Positions 1 through 8,410 of a DNA stretch of 64,000 bases are shown here, piece after piece (positions within the stretch are counted from its first letter, which is position 1; every line of letters begins with the position of its first letter). The stretch covers positions 1 through 64,000 of the forward strand of contig NZ_VZAD01000038.1 in assembly GCF_009495355.1 (NCBI RefSeq). The letters are read 5' to 3'. This DNA is from Segatella copri (lineage in GTDB: Bacteria; Bacteroidota; Bacteroidia; Bacteroidales; Bacteroidaceae). The translations under genes and the position numbers were made by a program. The notes beneath the pieces were generated by a model. That model was not told the DNA's origin. It was given only the letters and a program-made list of their open reading frames with translations, and made no database searches.

Positions 1-42
1 GTTTGCAGATATAAAGATTTTTATCTCTTTATTTTTCCAAGT

Positions 43-51
43 GCAAATATA
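43..51 (-). promoter_or_regulatory. -7 box pointing out of the window
   Basis: The minus strand reads TATATTTGC, a full match to the Bacteroidota -7 consensus TAnnTTTGC. It would drive a leftward gene lying beyond the left edge. No -33 element was assigned. Confidence 0.4.
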
Positions 52-54
52 ATA

Positions 55-398
55 GTAAGGGCAAAAGCTTTAAAATTCCCGGCAATTAGTAAAGCTTTTG
101 CCCTTACAGGTAGGGTGTTCAAAATCCGTTTAAAATTTGGCACGTTTTTTAGTCGAATAATCGGTTTAACTAACTGATATTTCAATAATTATCGATACGA
201 AGATTGCGCAGAACTTAAAAAAGTCACATTTTTGAATTCTTAACACGTTGATTTCGTGTGAATTAACTTGTATTTCGACGCAAAAAACGTGTCGAAAAAT
301 TGATAGATTTTGAACACCCTACCTTACAGGGCGACTTGCTGACTGCCTTTATACCCAGGGCGTTGCCCTGGGCTAAGAGCTTCTGCCCTTTCAGGGCG
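55..398. repeat. REP-like palindromic element, copy A (left arm missing, interrupted)
   Basis: This is a partial copy of a large GC-rich palindrome seen in full at 8411-8608 and 28795-29212. The inner hairpin AAGGGCAAAAGCTTT...AAAGCTTTTGCCCTT and the right arm (CCCAGGG/CCCTGGG hairpin, then AGAGCTTCTGCCC and CAGGGCG) are present. The left outer arm is absent. A 213-bp element sits inside at 110-322. The stretch 1-739 has no convincing gene besides this repeat, the 21-bp array and the promoter at 686-718. Confidence 0.8.
110..322. mobile_element. MITE-like element, copy 1
   Basis: A 213-bp non-coding element with 17-bp perfect terminal inverted repeats, GTAGGGTGTTCAAAATC at 110-126 and its complement at 306-322. 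Subterminal inverted repeats (CACGTTTTTT near both ends) add symmetry. It is flanked by the direct repeat CTTACAG (103-109 and 323-329), which occurs once at the matching unoccupied site in the REP copy at 8411-8608. An alternative reading is GGTAGGG termini with a 5-bp TTACA duplication. It has no ORF, so it would need a transposase in trans. The family was not identified. Confidence 0.85.
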
Positions 399-467
399 TT
401 CCAACCATACAGGTCGAATTGTTTTCAGTTCTTCATAAATTTGTTCTGACACTTGCGAAAAATCTAT

Positions 468-551
468 GTTCTATACTTTAGAACATAAGTTCGATACTTT
501 AGAACATAAGTTCCATACTTTAGAACATAAGTTCCATACTTTAGAACATAG
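468..551. repeat. Four-unit 21-bp hairpin repeat array (module 1)
   Basis: Four head-to-tail 21-bp units (468-488, 489-509, 510-530, 531-551) of the form GTTCnATACTTTAGAACATAA. Each has GTTC near the start and GAAC near the end, so units fold singly (GTTC..GAAC) or across borders (GAACATAAGTTC). Stop codons in the repeat argue against coding. The outer sequences (about 440-467 and 560-632) match the flanks of the second array at 28632-28715, although the repeat units there differ. Confidence 0.85.
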
Positions 552-685
552 ATTTTGATAGGCTGAAAAAACTTTTTCTGTGGTTTTTCGATTTGAGTTG
601 ACCACACTTAGTGTTATTTTTAACTACCCAAAAGCTACAGATTATCACAAAACAAAGAGGAAAAGTATAAAATTGACTGATACTA

Positions 686-718
686 TTTGGTTATTTACTC
701 AAATTGTCGTACCTTTGC
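686..718 (+). promoter_or_regulatory. Promoter of the DUF4230 pair
   Basis: TTTG at 686-689, a 20-bp spacer and TACCTTTGC at 710-718 form a textbook Bacteroidota sigma promoter. Transcription should begin around 723-726, which excludes the upstream TTG start at 704 and supports the ATG at 740. Confidence 0.75.
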
Positions 719-739
719 AACGAAAACAAAACAATTAGT

Positions 740-1411
740 ATGAGAAAGACCATTTTACTTGTCATTATGACAACTGCTATCATATTCTCTGCTTGTACAG
801 GCAGACAAGCCAAAGAGAAAGAGAAGGCTCTCGACACCATTCCCATGATGGTGATGCAGATACAGAAATGCAGTCGTCTATATACAGCCGAGGCACAGGT
901 TCACAGAATCATCACCCACGACGACCAACTCAGACTGAAAGGCTCTATACTGAAAAACGAGTTCGACATCAGTCTGCCTGGAGGAAAGCGCAAGGTTGCC
1001 ATCCCTATGGACGCCACCCTCAAGGCATATATCGACTTCAAAGGTTTCAACGAAAAGAACGTGAGACGGCAGGGCGAGAAGATAGAAATCATCCTCCCTG
1101 ATCCTAAGGTGGTGCTGACAAGCAGCAAGATAGACCACGAAGGAATCAAGAAATTCGTATCGCTGACACGCAGAAACTTCAGCGATGAAGAACTCAGCAG
1201 CTACGAGCAGGAAGGACGAAAGGGCATCATCAACGACATTCCACGCATGGATATTCTGGAAACAGCCCGCCAAAGTGCCGCGCACACCTTGGTACCCATG
1301 CTCGTCAACTTGGGATTCAAAGCCGAGAACATCAAGATTAGTTTCAGAAAGAAGTTTACCTCATCCGATCTTTCAAGCCTCATCGACGGCACATCGGTTG
1401 AGAACAAGTAA
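740..1411 (+). CDS. DUF4230 lipoprotein
   Basis: Predicted exported lipoprotein of 223 residues. The N-terminus has a basic MRK start, a hydrophobic run and the lipobox FSAC, so the mature protein would be lipid-anchored at the cell envelope. The rest matches the general look of DUF4230, a Bacteroidota family of unknown function with a mixed alpha/beta body. The start at 740 is preferred because the promoter at 686-718 makes upstream starts untranscribed. A second DUF4230 gene follows after 12 bp, so the two are very likely one operon and may act together. No catalytic motif is visible. Confidence 0.8.
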   Translation: MRKTILLVIMTTAIIFSACTGRQAKEKEKALDTIPMMVMQIQKCSRLYTAEAQVHRIITHDDQLRLKGSILKNEFDISLPGGKRKVAIPMDATLKAYIDFKGFNEKNVRRQGEKIEIILPDPKVVLTSSKIDHEGIKKFVSLTRRNFSDEELSSYEQEGRKGIINDIPRMDILETARQSAAHTLVPMLVNLGFKAENIKISFRKKFTSSDLSSLIDGTSVENK

Positions 1412-1423
1412 GGTACTACAGAT

Positions 1424-2020
1424 ATGAGAAAATTTGAAATTATCATCATACTCCTGCTCATCGTCATCATCGGCGGAGGTCTGTACTGGCTCAACAAGGA
1501 CAACTCCATCTCGATGCAACAAGAAGGCAAGACCATACTCTCGCCTACACAGATAAAGAGTATCGAAGCCATCGGACAGTGGGAATTCCTGTCCATCAGC
1601 GATGAGGAACTGATAGACACCGTGAGAAAGGGACTCATCAGCGACGACGAACTGGTAAGGATCTACTATGGCACCCTCAGGCTGGGCATCAACATGCGAG
1701 AGGTGGGCACAGAATGGCTGAGCGCCGAGGGCGACACCATCATCTGCACCCTGCCTCCCATCAGGCTCCTCGACCGCAACTTTATCGATGAGGCAAAGAC
1801 ACGTTCGTTCTTCGAAGAAGGCAAATGGACCGGTAAAGACCGACAGGACATGTACAAAAGAGCCTATGAAGCTATGAGCAGACGATGCTTTACAAAAGCC
1901 AACATCGCCAAGGCAGAGGAAAATGCCAAGGCGCAGTTTGAGGGAATGTTCCAGGCCATGGGTTACAGCAACGTAAGCATAAGAATAGAACATGGGATCA
2001 TAAAAGAGAAAGACAAATAA
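1424..2020 (+). CDS. DUF4230 membrane-anchored protein
   Basis: A 198-residue protein with one N-terminal transmembrane helix (about residues 4-23, rich in Ile and Leu) and no lipobox, so it should be an inner-membrane-anchored periplasmic protein. Its body resembles the lipoprotein encoded just upstream (DUF4230) and shares the pattern of a central beta-rich part followed by a long charged C-terminal helix. The pair differs in anchoring, one lipoprotein and one transmembrane, which suggests paralogues placed at different membranes. The symporter gene follows after 27 bp and may be co-transcribed. Function unknown. Confidence 0.75.
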   Translation: MRKFEIIIILLLIVIIGGGLYWLNKDNSISMQQEGKTILSPTQIKSIEAIGQWEFLSISDEELIDTVRKGLISDDELVRIYYGTLRLGINMREVGTEWLSAEGDTIICTLPPIRLLDRNFIDEAKTRSFFEEGKWTGKDRQDMYKRAYEAMSRRCFTKANIAKAEENAKAQFEGMFQAMGYSNVSIRIEHGIIKEKDK

Positions 2021-2047
2021 CAAACAGGTAAAAAAATAAGAGAGATT

Positions 2048-3427
2048 ATGGATACACTAAACGACATTTTCGCAACGCTAAGCTCATTCTTGTGGGGTTG
2101 GCCCATGATTATTCTGCTCTTGGGCACACACCTCTTTCTTACGATCCGTCTGCATTTCCCGCAGCGTAAGATTTTCAAGGCCATCAAGTTATCCGTCAAG
2201 AAAGACAAGAATGCCACGGGTGATGTATCCCAGTTTGGCGCTCTTGCCACTGCACTTGCCGCCACTATAGGTACGGGCAACATCATCGGTGTGGCAACAG
2301 CCATCGCCCTGGGTGGTCCGGGTGCTGTGCTGTGGTGCTGGCTGACAGGTGTATTCGGTATATCCACCAAATATGCCGAGGGTTTATTGGCTGTTAAGTA
2401 TCGTGTGAAGACCCAGCGCGGCCAAATGTTGGGTGGTCCTATGTACGCCTTGGAGAAAGGCCTGGGCTGGAAATGGCTCGCCATCCTCTTCGCACTCTTT
2501 GCCGCGATAGCCTCTTTCGGCATCGGCAGCACCGTACAGGCAAACGCCATCTCTACCCTCGTAGAAAACCAGTATGGCATTTCTCCCTACATCACAGGAA
2601 CCGTCGTATGCGCCTTGGGAGCAGCCGTCATCATAGGAGGAGTGAAATCAATATCAAGAGTATGTGGAATGCTTGTTCCCTTCATGGCACTTTTCTATGT
2701 GTTGGGATGCATCTATATTCTCTTTGTCAACCATGCCTATCTGTGGCCGGCTATCAAGGTTATCTTTGAGTCTGCCTTCACTACCCGCGCGGCAGGAGGC
2801 GGTTTCGCTGGCAGCACATTGATGATGGCAGCCCGATATGGTATAGCCCGTGGTCTGTTCTCCAACGAGTCGGGTCTTGGTTCTGCTCCTATCGTAGCCG
2901 CAGCTGCACAGACACGCAACCCTGTGCGCCAGGCTCTTGTTTCATCGACAGGCACCTTCTGGGACACCGTCATCATCTGTGCCCTTACAGGTCTGGTCAT
3001 CACCTCAAGCATCATTGCCTACCCCGACATCGACTACCACAACGGAGCAGCCCTTACGAAGGCTGCCTTCAGCAAGATACCTTACATAGGAGCACCCTTG
3101 CTCACCTTTGGTTTAGCCACTTTTGCTTTCAGTACCACCTTAGGTTGGAGCTATTATGGCGAGCGCTGCGTGGAGTATCTCAAGGGCAAGCGCTGGATGC
3201 TGACCTACCGTGTGCTCTACATCGTCAGCATCTTTGCGGGCAGTGTCATCGGACTGGAGATGGTATGGAACATCGCCGACTGTATGAACGCCCTGATGGC
3301 AATACCTAACCTTGTATCCCTGCTCTGCCTCAGCGGCATCATCGTACACGAAACACGCAAGTATCTGTGGCGCGACCGGTTGGACCGCGACATGGATGAG
3401 AACGAGATAGAAGAACTGGAAAAATAA
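2048..3427 (+). CDS. AGCS-family amino acid:cation symporter
   Basis: A 459-residue polytopic inner-membrane protein of the alanine/glycine:cation symporter (AGCS) family, which takes up small neutral amino acids such as alanine or glycine with sodium or protons. Family hallmarks are visible: the GTGNIIGVATAIALGGPG block near residue 75 and the NESGLGSAP block near residue 273, followed by the FWDT helix. About ten hydrophobic segments are spread along the chain, and length is normal for the family. It lies 27 bp after the DUF4230 pair, and a strong hairpin closes the unit at 3442-3494. The exact substrate cannot be told from sequence. Confidence 0.93.
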   Translation: MDTLNDIFATLSSFLWGWPMIILLLGTHLFLTIRLHFPQRKIFKAIKLSVKKDKNATGDVSQFGALATALAATIGTGNIIGVATAIALGGPGAVLWCWLTGVFGISTKYAEGLLAVKYRVKTQRGQMLGGPMYALEKGLGWKWLAILFALFAAIASFGIGSTVQANAISTLVENQYGISPYITGTVVCALGAAVIIGGVKSISRVCGMLVPFMALFYVLGCIYILFVNHAYLWPAIKVIFESAFTTRAAGGGFAGSTLMMAARYGIARGLFSNESGLGSAPIVAAAAQTRNPVRQALVSSTGTFWDTVIICALTGLVITSSIIAYPDIDYHNGAALTKAAFSKIPYIGAPLLTFGLATFAFSTTLGWSYYGERCVEYLKGKRWMLTYRVLYIVSIFAGSVIGLEMVWNIADCMNALMAIPNLVSLLCLSGIIVHETRKYLWRDRLDRDMDENEIEELEK

Positions 3428-3441
3428 TAATAAAAGCTACA

Positions 3442-3494
3442 AAAGAAATATGGCTGTCAACTCTCCTAAGGATTGTCGACAGCCATATTTCTTT
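3442..3494. terminator. Bidirectional terminator between symporter and GNAT genes
   Basis: An inverted repeat with arms AAATATGGCTGTC and GACAGCCATATTT (extending to about 17 bp with A/T ends) and a 19-nt loop lies between two convergent genes. The A-rich left edge and T-rich right edge would serve transcription from both sides. Confidence 0.8.
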
Positions 3495-3504
3495 AAGCGA
3501 CCGT

Positions 3505-4089
3505 TCAGTCTATCTGATATTGCAGATGCCGCATCTCATGGCCTCCCCATGCAGAATCATTGGCGTACAGAAATCCCACCTTATTATATAAGGACTCCGC
3601 GCGAGGGTTTCCCTTGTCGACAAGCAGTCCCACAGCAGGCAATCCCATCTCACGTGCACGCTCGATGACTGCTTTCAGCAAATATTTGGCAATGCCATGC
3701 CCCCGGAACTCTTCCGACACAGCGATGCTGTCGATGTAAAGCTCGCCAGCCTGTGTCTCATCGTCCATATCCGAATAGTCGATACCAAACTCCCGTTGAG
3801 CAGCCTCTATGAAACGACGGCGCAAACGATGCAGCTCACCTCCATCATAAGATACACAGATGCCAGCCAACCGACCATCATCAGTAAAAGCACAAAGCGT
3901 ATTGCGATAGCTGTACTGACTGTCATCGAGAGCCACCAGTTCCGTCATCACCCGTCGGAAATCCTCTATCGTATGTTCTTTACCTGCCAGATTCTGGCAA
4001 CACTCATGATTCATCGCCTCCATAATGAGTGAGGCAATAGGCGCTGCCAAACTGGCAGTAGCCCCTTCTACTCGTACATTCATTTCCAT
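3505..4089 (-). CDS. GNAT-family N-acetyltransferase
   Basis: A 194-residue cytoplasmic acetyltransferase of the GNAT fold, which transfers acetyl from acetyl-CoA to an amine. The acetyl-CoA pyrophosphate-binding motif is visible as EEFRGHGIAKYLL (residues about 127-138), preceded by the beta-4 strand YIDSIAV and followed by GLLVDKGNPRAESLYNKVGF, the usual C-terminal strand and helix. Length is normal for the family. The substrate cannot be inferred, and neighbours (symporter, AraC regulator) give no firm hint. The gene converges on the symporter with a shared terminator. Confidence 0.88.
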   Translation of the reverse strand: MEMNVRVEGATASLAAPIASLIMEAMNHECCQNLAGKEHTIEDFRRVMTELVALDDSQYSYRNTLCAFTDDGRLAGICVSYDGGELHRLRRRFIEAAQREFGIDYSDMDDETQAGELYIDSIAVSEEFRGHGIAKYLLKAVIERAREMGLPAVGLLVDKGNPRAESLYNKVGFLYANDSAWGGHEMRHLQYQID

Positions 4090-4166
4090 GTCTTTTATTT
4101 TCTAACAACCTCTATCTTTGCATCACCAGGGCGATACAGATAGCCCACACATTCGGCAGCACTATT

Positions 4167-5297
4167 TTAAACATTTTGTTCCTTACGCCAGGCTGCTGGC
4201 GTCATGCTCTCAAAGCGCGAGAACACCCTTGAGAAATAAGAGGACGAGGAGAAACCGGAATAGATAGCCACCTCTTCCTGTTTGACATTCGGATTCTCAC
4301 GCATATAGCTTTTTGCCTCTTCCAGACGCAGCTTCGTAATCCAGGTGCTGAAGTTGGTACCGTGTTTACGGTTGATATAGCGAGACATATATAGCTTGTT
4401 GGTACCCATCTCTGCCGCCAAGTCATCTATCGTCAACTGAGGAGCAAGGAACCGCTTTTCAGAAAGCCATCTCTTCACTTGCTCGCCAAAGAGCTGCTCA
4501 TAGTTGTCAGTCCGCGATATTTTCTGTTCTTTAGTATCTGTCTCCATCCTTTCTTTGTCTGTCACCTCGGCACTGTTCAATTTTCCATACATGCCTGCAT
4601 AGTTGATGAAACTGATGGCTATATAGAAATTGGCAGAGATGACATAAACTTGGAAAAGATAATTATAGATAATGCCCCCAAGCAACGTAGTGAAACTCAG
4701 TACATTGGTAAGGATTATAAGGATGATACTCTTCTTAATCCAGGACATAAACTGTTGCATATCCTCCGCAAAATAATTTTCCAGTTTCCTCCTCTTCTCA
4801 TTATATAGGATATAGAAACGTCTCAAGAACAACACGTACTGCACAAATAATATAAAGAAGGGAAACCACGAGACCCAAGCATCCACCTTGCCAAAGACTC
4901 CTATGGTGGAAGTAATCATCAAGACTGCAGATAACAGGAAGATAGCCCAGCCCTTTCTGAAATTTCGCCACGACATATACTTCTCGTCCAACAAATAGAA
5001 GAAAGTGGAAAAGAAGAAGATGGCTTCCAGATAAAAAAATATAAAATCAGTACACTTGATATATGGATTGAGCGCTTTCCAATCGGCAGAGCTGGAAATA
5101 GCCAAATAGACAACAAGGTTGAATCCCATGATAAAATATGTAGTTGCCAAACATCTCTTTGCCTTGCGATAAGGAAGATATTCGGCAGCAAGAGGCACCT
5201 TTCCAAACAACAGGACAATGCCGAGGCCAAAATAAATGGCTCCAACACATTGGATCAACACATTGAAATAATGCTCTAATAACTCTTTCATATACAA
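4167..5297 (-). CDS. Membrane-anchored AraC-family transcription regulator
   Basis: A 376-residue regulator with an N-terminal membrane part (roughly six or seven hydrophobic helices in residues 10-245) and a C-terminal AraC-type DNA-binding domain (about residues 285-376). The two helix-turn-helix units are recognisable from LTIDDLAAEMGTNKLYMSRY and EEVAIYSGFSSSSYFSRVF. Such fusions presumably sense a signal at or in the membrane and act on nearby promoters. The gene is divergent from the exported-protein gene at 5578, with 280 bp and two promoters between, so that gene is the likely target (inference from position). Confidence 0.85.
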   Translation of the reverse strand: MYMKELLEHYFNVLIQCVGAIYFGLGIVLLFGKVPLAAEYLPYRKAKRCLATTYFIMGFNLVVYLAISSSADWKALNPYIKCTDFIFFYLEAIFFFSTFFYLLDEKYMSWRNFRKGWAIFLLSAVLMITSTIGVFGKVDAWVSWFPFFILFVQYVLFLRRFYILYNEKRRKLENYFAEDMQQFMSWIKKSIILIILTNVLSFTTLLGGIIYNYLFQVYVISANFYIAISFINYAGMYGKLNSAEVTDKERMETDTKEQKISRTDNYEQLFGEQVKRWLSEKRFLAPQLTIDDLAAEMGTNKLYMSRYINRKHGTNFSTWITKLRLEEAKSYMRENPNVKQEEVAIYSGFSSSSYFSRVFSRFESMTPAAWRKEQNV

Positions 5298-5312
5298 TTC
5301 TACTTATGAGAT

Positions 5313-5321
5313 ACAAAAGTA
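5313..5321 (-). promoter_or_regulatory. -7 box of the AraC-regulator gene
   Basis: The minus strand reads TACTTTTGT 16 bp upstream of the start codon, close to the TAnnTTTG consensus. The leader would be very short. Confidence 0.5.
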
Positions 5322-5467
5322 CAAAAAAAAAATTATTCCACCTCAAATTAAGACAAAAAAGCGACATTGTTCACTATTTTTACATTTTTGCGTCATTTTT
5401 TCTATTTTTGAAATTGTAAAAAGGGTAATTTTTCTAATATTACAAGTACTCACACCAAAGTTTCCAC

Positions 5468-5476
5468 TACCTTTGC
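5468..5476 (+). promoter_or_regulatory. -7 box of the 5578 exported-protein gene
   Basis: TACCTTTGC matches the Bacteroidota -7 consensus exactly. It leaves a leader of about 95 nt before the ATG at 5578. The AT-rich 5322-5467 between the divergent promoters is where the AraC regulator would bind, but no clear operator repeat was seen. Confidence 0.6.
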
Positions 5477-5577
5477 AAATGTTTAAAACTGGCGCTCCAA
5501 CTATTCATCACAAAATGCTGAGCGTCGAAAATAGGATGAGTAAAACTGACACAAAAACTTTTCTAAATTGAAATGAA

Positions 5578-8121
5578 ATGAGAAAAAAGCTACAACAACA
5601 GCGCTACGAAGCAGCACAAAAGAGATTCACCTCTGTCATTACTTTTCTTGTCGTGCTTCTATTCGTCATTGGAGGAAGTCTCCAAGTACAAGCCCAGGAT
5701 ACCAATACGAATGGAACCCACATCACGGGCATCGAATCGCTGACAGGTTGCAGCAAGGAAGATGTAAGAGATGCTGTAATCAGCGACAACACCTTTCCTG
5801 AAGATGACAAAAACAAGATCTTCTTCCTCTACAATGTCAAGACGGGTCTGCTGCTCAATGCAGGAGGCTATTGGGGAACTCATGTCTCTTTGAAAGAATA
5901 CGGGATGCCGCTATGGATACATATCGACAAAAACGACTGGATTCACCTTGGTCAGAAGTTTGACTCGAAGGAATCGAAAGAAGAGGGCAACTACCTGGAA
6001 TACGAGACTGGGAATAAGCCTTCTGAAGACAATGGTGTGTATATTGACAGAGCATATATTTATAAAGGAACCACTGGCCTTTTGAACAATATCATCAAGA
6101 GAGGCTGGAAACTGGAGGCAGTTTCTGGCAAGACCAACACCTACAGGCTATATACGTACAGCACCACCTCATGGTCTACGAACATAGCTCCAAGTTTTGA
6201 CGAGACCAAGTATTACCTCATCGCAGCCAAGACACAAGGCGATGTGGACAGAAACTGCTATGTTGTGAAAGAAGGAAACAAAGAGATAACCGAACACAAC
6301 GATGAATGGAGATTCCTGTCTTACCAACAGATATTAGATCTCCAGCACGAGAACACCAACAACATCATCTCGTCCATCGACCTGACCTTCCGTCTGCAAT
6401 GCCCAGGCTTCTCTCGTGAGAATGCGGCTATGAGCAACTGGAAGGCTTATCAATATAGAAGAAGTGAAGAAGGCAAGATCAGATTGGGTTTGGAGCATTA
6501 TTACAAACCTTACGTTAACAGCGATGTAACAACTGCCGGCTATTGCACGATAAGCGAGTTATATACCAATGATTTCGAAAATAAAACGATAAAAAACTAC
6601 AAATTTCCCGATGGCAGCAATGCTATCACGTTCACAGGAAACAAGAATTACGAGCGTCATTGCGGTAAGTATTATTGCGCTGATGCCAAGAATTTCCGAG
6701 GCACGATCTACCAGGATGTCAAAGTAAGTCATAGTGGTGCATACGTCATCGAGTGCAAGGGATTCTCCACTACCACTAAGGCAAAGCTCTATGCCTGCTT
6801 GGTGAATGCCGACAACACTGCGGACACCAAGACGATGCATGCCACCGTTCTGGGACAGACTGATTACATGTCTGCACAGGAAAAGAAAGCGCTACATATC
6901 GAAGAACAGAATATGGACTATGCTGCCAAGGAATTCTACGGCAGTCACAAATACTTCAACAGTGTGCTGGTACAAGTGCCAGAAGGTGGCGGCACTATCC
7001 GATTCGGTATCGAAATCGGTACAAAGGATGACACAACAGTACCGGGGGAATCGGAGAAAGAGTGGACGGTATTCGATGACTTCCGCCTCCTCTATACAAG
7101 CAGGACTATTGATGGCGACTTGGTCCTCGATCAGGACAGAGACAACCTGGAATATCTGAAATGCTCCAACACCTACAAGAGTGTGACACTACACCTCAAC
7201 AAGACCTTCGACAAGGACAAGTGGAATGGCTTCGTATTGCCCGTAAGCCTTACCAAGGACCAACTCACGCAGGCATTCGGTCCTAACGTGAAACTGGCAA
7301 AGCTCGCCAAGTTGACCAGCAATGAGATACAGTTTGTCAGCATAAACATGAGCACGGTTGGAAACGACGAGATAGCAATGCAAGCCTACATACCTTACAT
7401 CATTTTCCCTACCAAGCATGCCGAACAGGAACAGACTCCAGCCTACACGGCATCGCTGAGTAAGATAGTCAACGGCCAGGCAGAGAAGGTATCGGTGATC
7501 ATCGGCAAGAACCATATCGACATTCCCAATGTCTCATTCGCTGTTGTTGACGGAAAAAACGAGAACGACCTCAGCAATATGAATACAAAGAACTGGACAA
7601 CCAACAGCAGTATCGTTGTTAAGGGCTCTGGCACTCCATTCTTCGAAGGCAACGGCACCATGACAGCCTTTGGAACATTTGCCAGAACCTTCGGAAAAGG
7701 CACACAGAATAATACTACAGACAAGGACAAAGATGATTACGGCAAATGGACCATCACGGACAAGTCAACCATCATAGCGGGTCGCAGCGACCTAAAGGGC
7801 TGCTACTTCTTCTCCAATGGTAAGATGTATACTTCCGCTAAAAGAGCAAGAGGCTTGCGAGGCTTCAGCGTATGGTTTGCACCAACTACTGCTTCCGACG
7901 GCAACCCTGCCAAACCAGCCAACGTTTTCCTTGATGGTGTATCCTTGGACAAGACCACAGGCATCAGCCCCATCATCTATGGCGAAGAAGAAAGCAGAAT
8001 TGACAGATTCGCCCATGGCATCTATAGCCTGAATGGTCAACTCATCAGCAACAGCAGTTCCTTGGACGGACTTCCAAGTGGAATCTACATTCTGAACGGC
8101 AAGAAAGTCATCAAGAGATAA
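5578..8121 (+). CDS. Large exported protein with T9SS-like C-terminal signal
   Basis: An 847-residue protein of unknown function. Residues 1-41 form a Sec signal peptide (basic start, hydrophobic VITFLVVLLFVIGG, then VQAQ as a likely cleavage site). The long middle part is beta-rich, with many aromatic and Asn/Thr residues, and no enzymatic motif was recognised. The last 50 residues have two short motifs, GIYSLNGQ and GIYILNGKKVIKR, which resemble the C-terminal sorting domain used by type IX secretion in Prevotella-like species, so surface display or release is likely. It is divergent from a membrane AraC regulator and followed after 74 bp by a 69-residue peptide gene. Confidence 0.75.
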   Translation: MRKKLQQQRYEAAQKRFTSVITFLVVLLFVIGGSLQVQAQDTNTNGTHITGIESLTGCSKEDVRDAVISDNTFPEDDKNKIFFLYNVKTGLLLNAGGYWGTHVSLKEYGMPLWIHIDKNDWIHLGQKFDSKESKEEGNYLEYETGNKPSEDNGVYIDRAYIYKGTTGLLNNIIKRGWKLEAVSGKTNTYRLYTYSTTSWSTNIAPSFDETKYYLIAAKTQGDVDRNCYVVKEGNKEITEHNDEWRFLSYQQILDLQHENTNNIISSIDLTFRLQCPGFSRENAAMSNWKAYQYRRSEEGKIRLGLEHYYKPYVNSDVTTAGYCTISELYTNDFENKTIKNYKFPDGSNAITFTGNKNYERHCGKYYCADAKNFRGTIYQDVKVSHSGAYVIECKGFSTTTKAKLYACLVNADNTADTKTMHATVLGQTDYMSAQEKKALHIEEQNMDYAAKEFYGSHKYFNSVLVQVPEGGGTIRFGIEIGTKDDTTVPGESEKEWTVFDDFRLLYTSRTIDGDLVLDQDRDNLEYLKCSNTYKSVTLHLNKTFDKDKWNGFVLPVSLTKDQLTQAFGPNVKLAKLAKLTSNEIQFVSINMSTVGNDEIAMQAYIPYIIFPTKHAEQEQTPAYTASLSKIVNGQAEKVSVIIGKNHIDIPNVSFAVVDGKNENDLSNMNTKNWTTNSSIVVKGSGTPFFEGNGTMTAFGTFARTFGKGTQNNTTDKDKDDYGKWTITDKSTIIAGRSDLKGCYFFSNGKMYTSAKRARGLRGFSVWFAPTTASDGNPAKPANVFLDGVSLDKTTGISPIIYGEEESRIDRFAHGIYSLNGQLISNSSSLDGLPSGIYILNGKKVIKR

Positions 8122-8195
8122 TCGGGAGCTACAAGTCTTGAGCAAGAAAGCCAGGACCAACAAAACAATTAGTTAAACACTAAAATCGACAGACG

Positions 8196-8405
8196 ATGAA
8201 AAAAAGATATATATGCCCCATGACCACAACCATCATGGCTGAGACTTGCAGCATCTGCGCAGGTTCTCTTAAATGGACGGAACGCCCAGAGTCACAAGAC
8301 CCTGAAGGGACAGAAGAGCCATCCAGCTGGGGAGAAATCATCTGGGACAAGGGACAAGGTTCATTCAAGCCAGAAGAAGACCCATTCGACCCAAACAACT
8401 GGTAA
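8196..8405 (+). CDS. Small 69-residue protein of unknown function
   Basis: A short ORF starting with MKKRYICP, with a Cys-containing segment (ETCSICAGS) and a Pro/Glu/Asp/Trp-rich acidic C-terminus ending DPNNW. From memory, short proteins starting MKKxYIxP, followed by a modest hydrophobic stretch ending in a small residue plus Ser, are common in Prevotella, often after genes for exported proteins. I know of no assigned role. It is not a standard signal peptide or lipoprotein. It lies 74 bp after the 847-residue exported protein on the same strand, with no clear terminator between, so co-expression is likely. The REP palindrome starts 6 bp after its stop. Confidence 0.65.
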   Translation: MKKRYICPMTTTIMAETCSICAGSLKWTERPESQDPEGTEEPSSWGEIIWDKGQGSFKPEEDPFDPNNW

Positions 8406-8410
8406 GGAAC

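Noticed and set aside
468..551. Possible CRISPR array
   Set aside because: Units are contiguous 21-bp repeats without spacers, and no cas gene is present; the same holds for 28632-28715 and 29395-29509.
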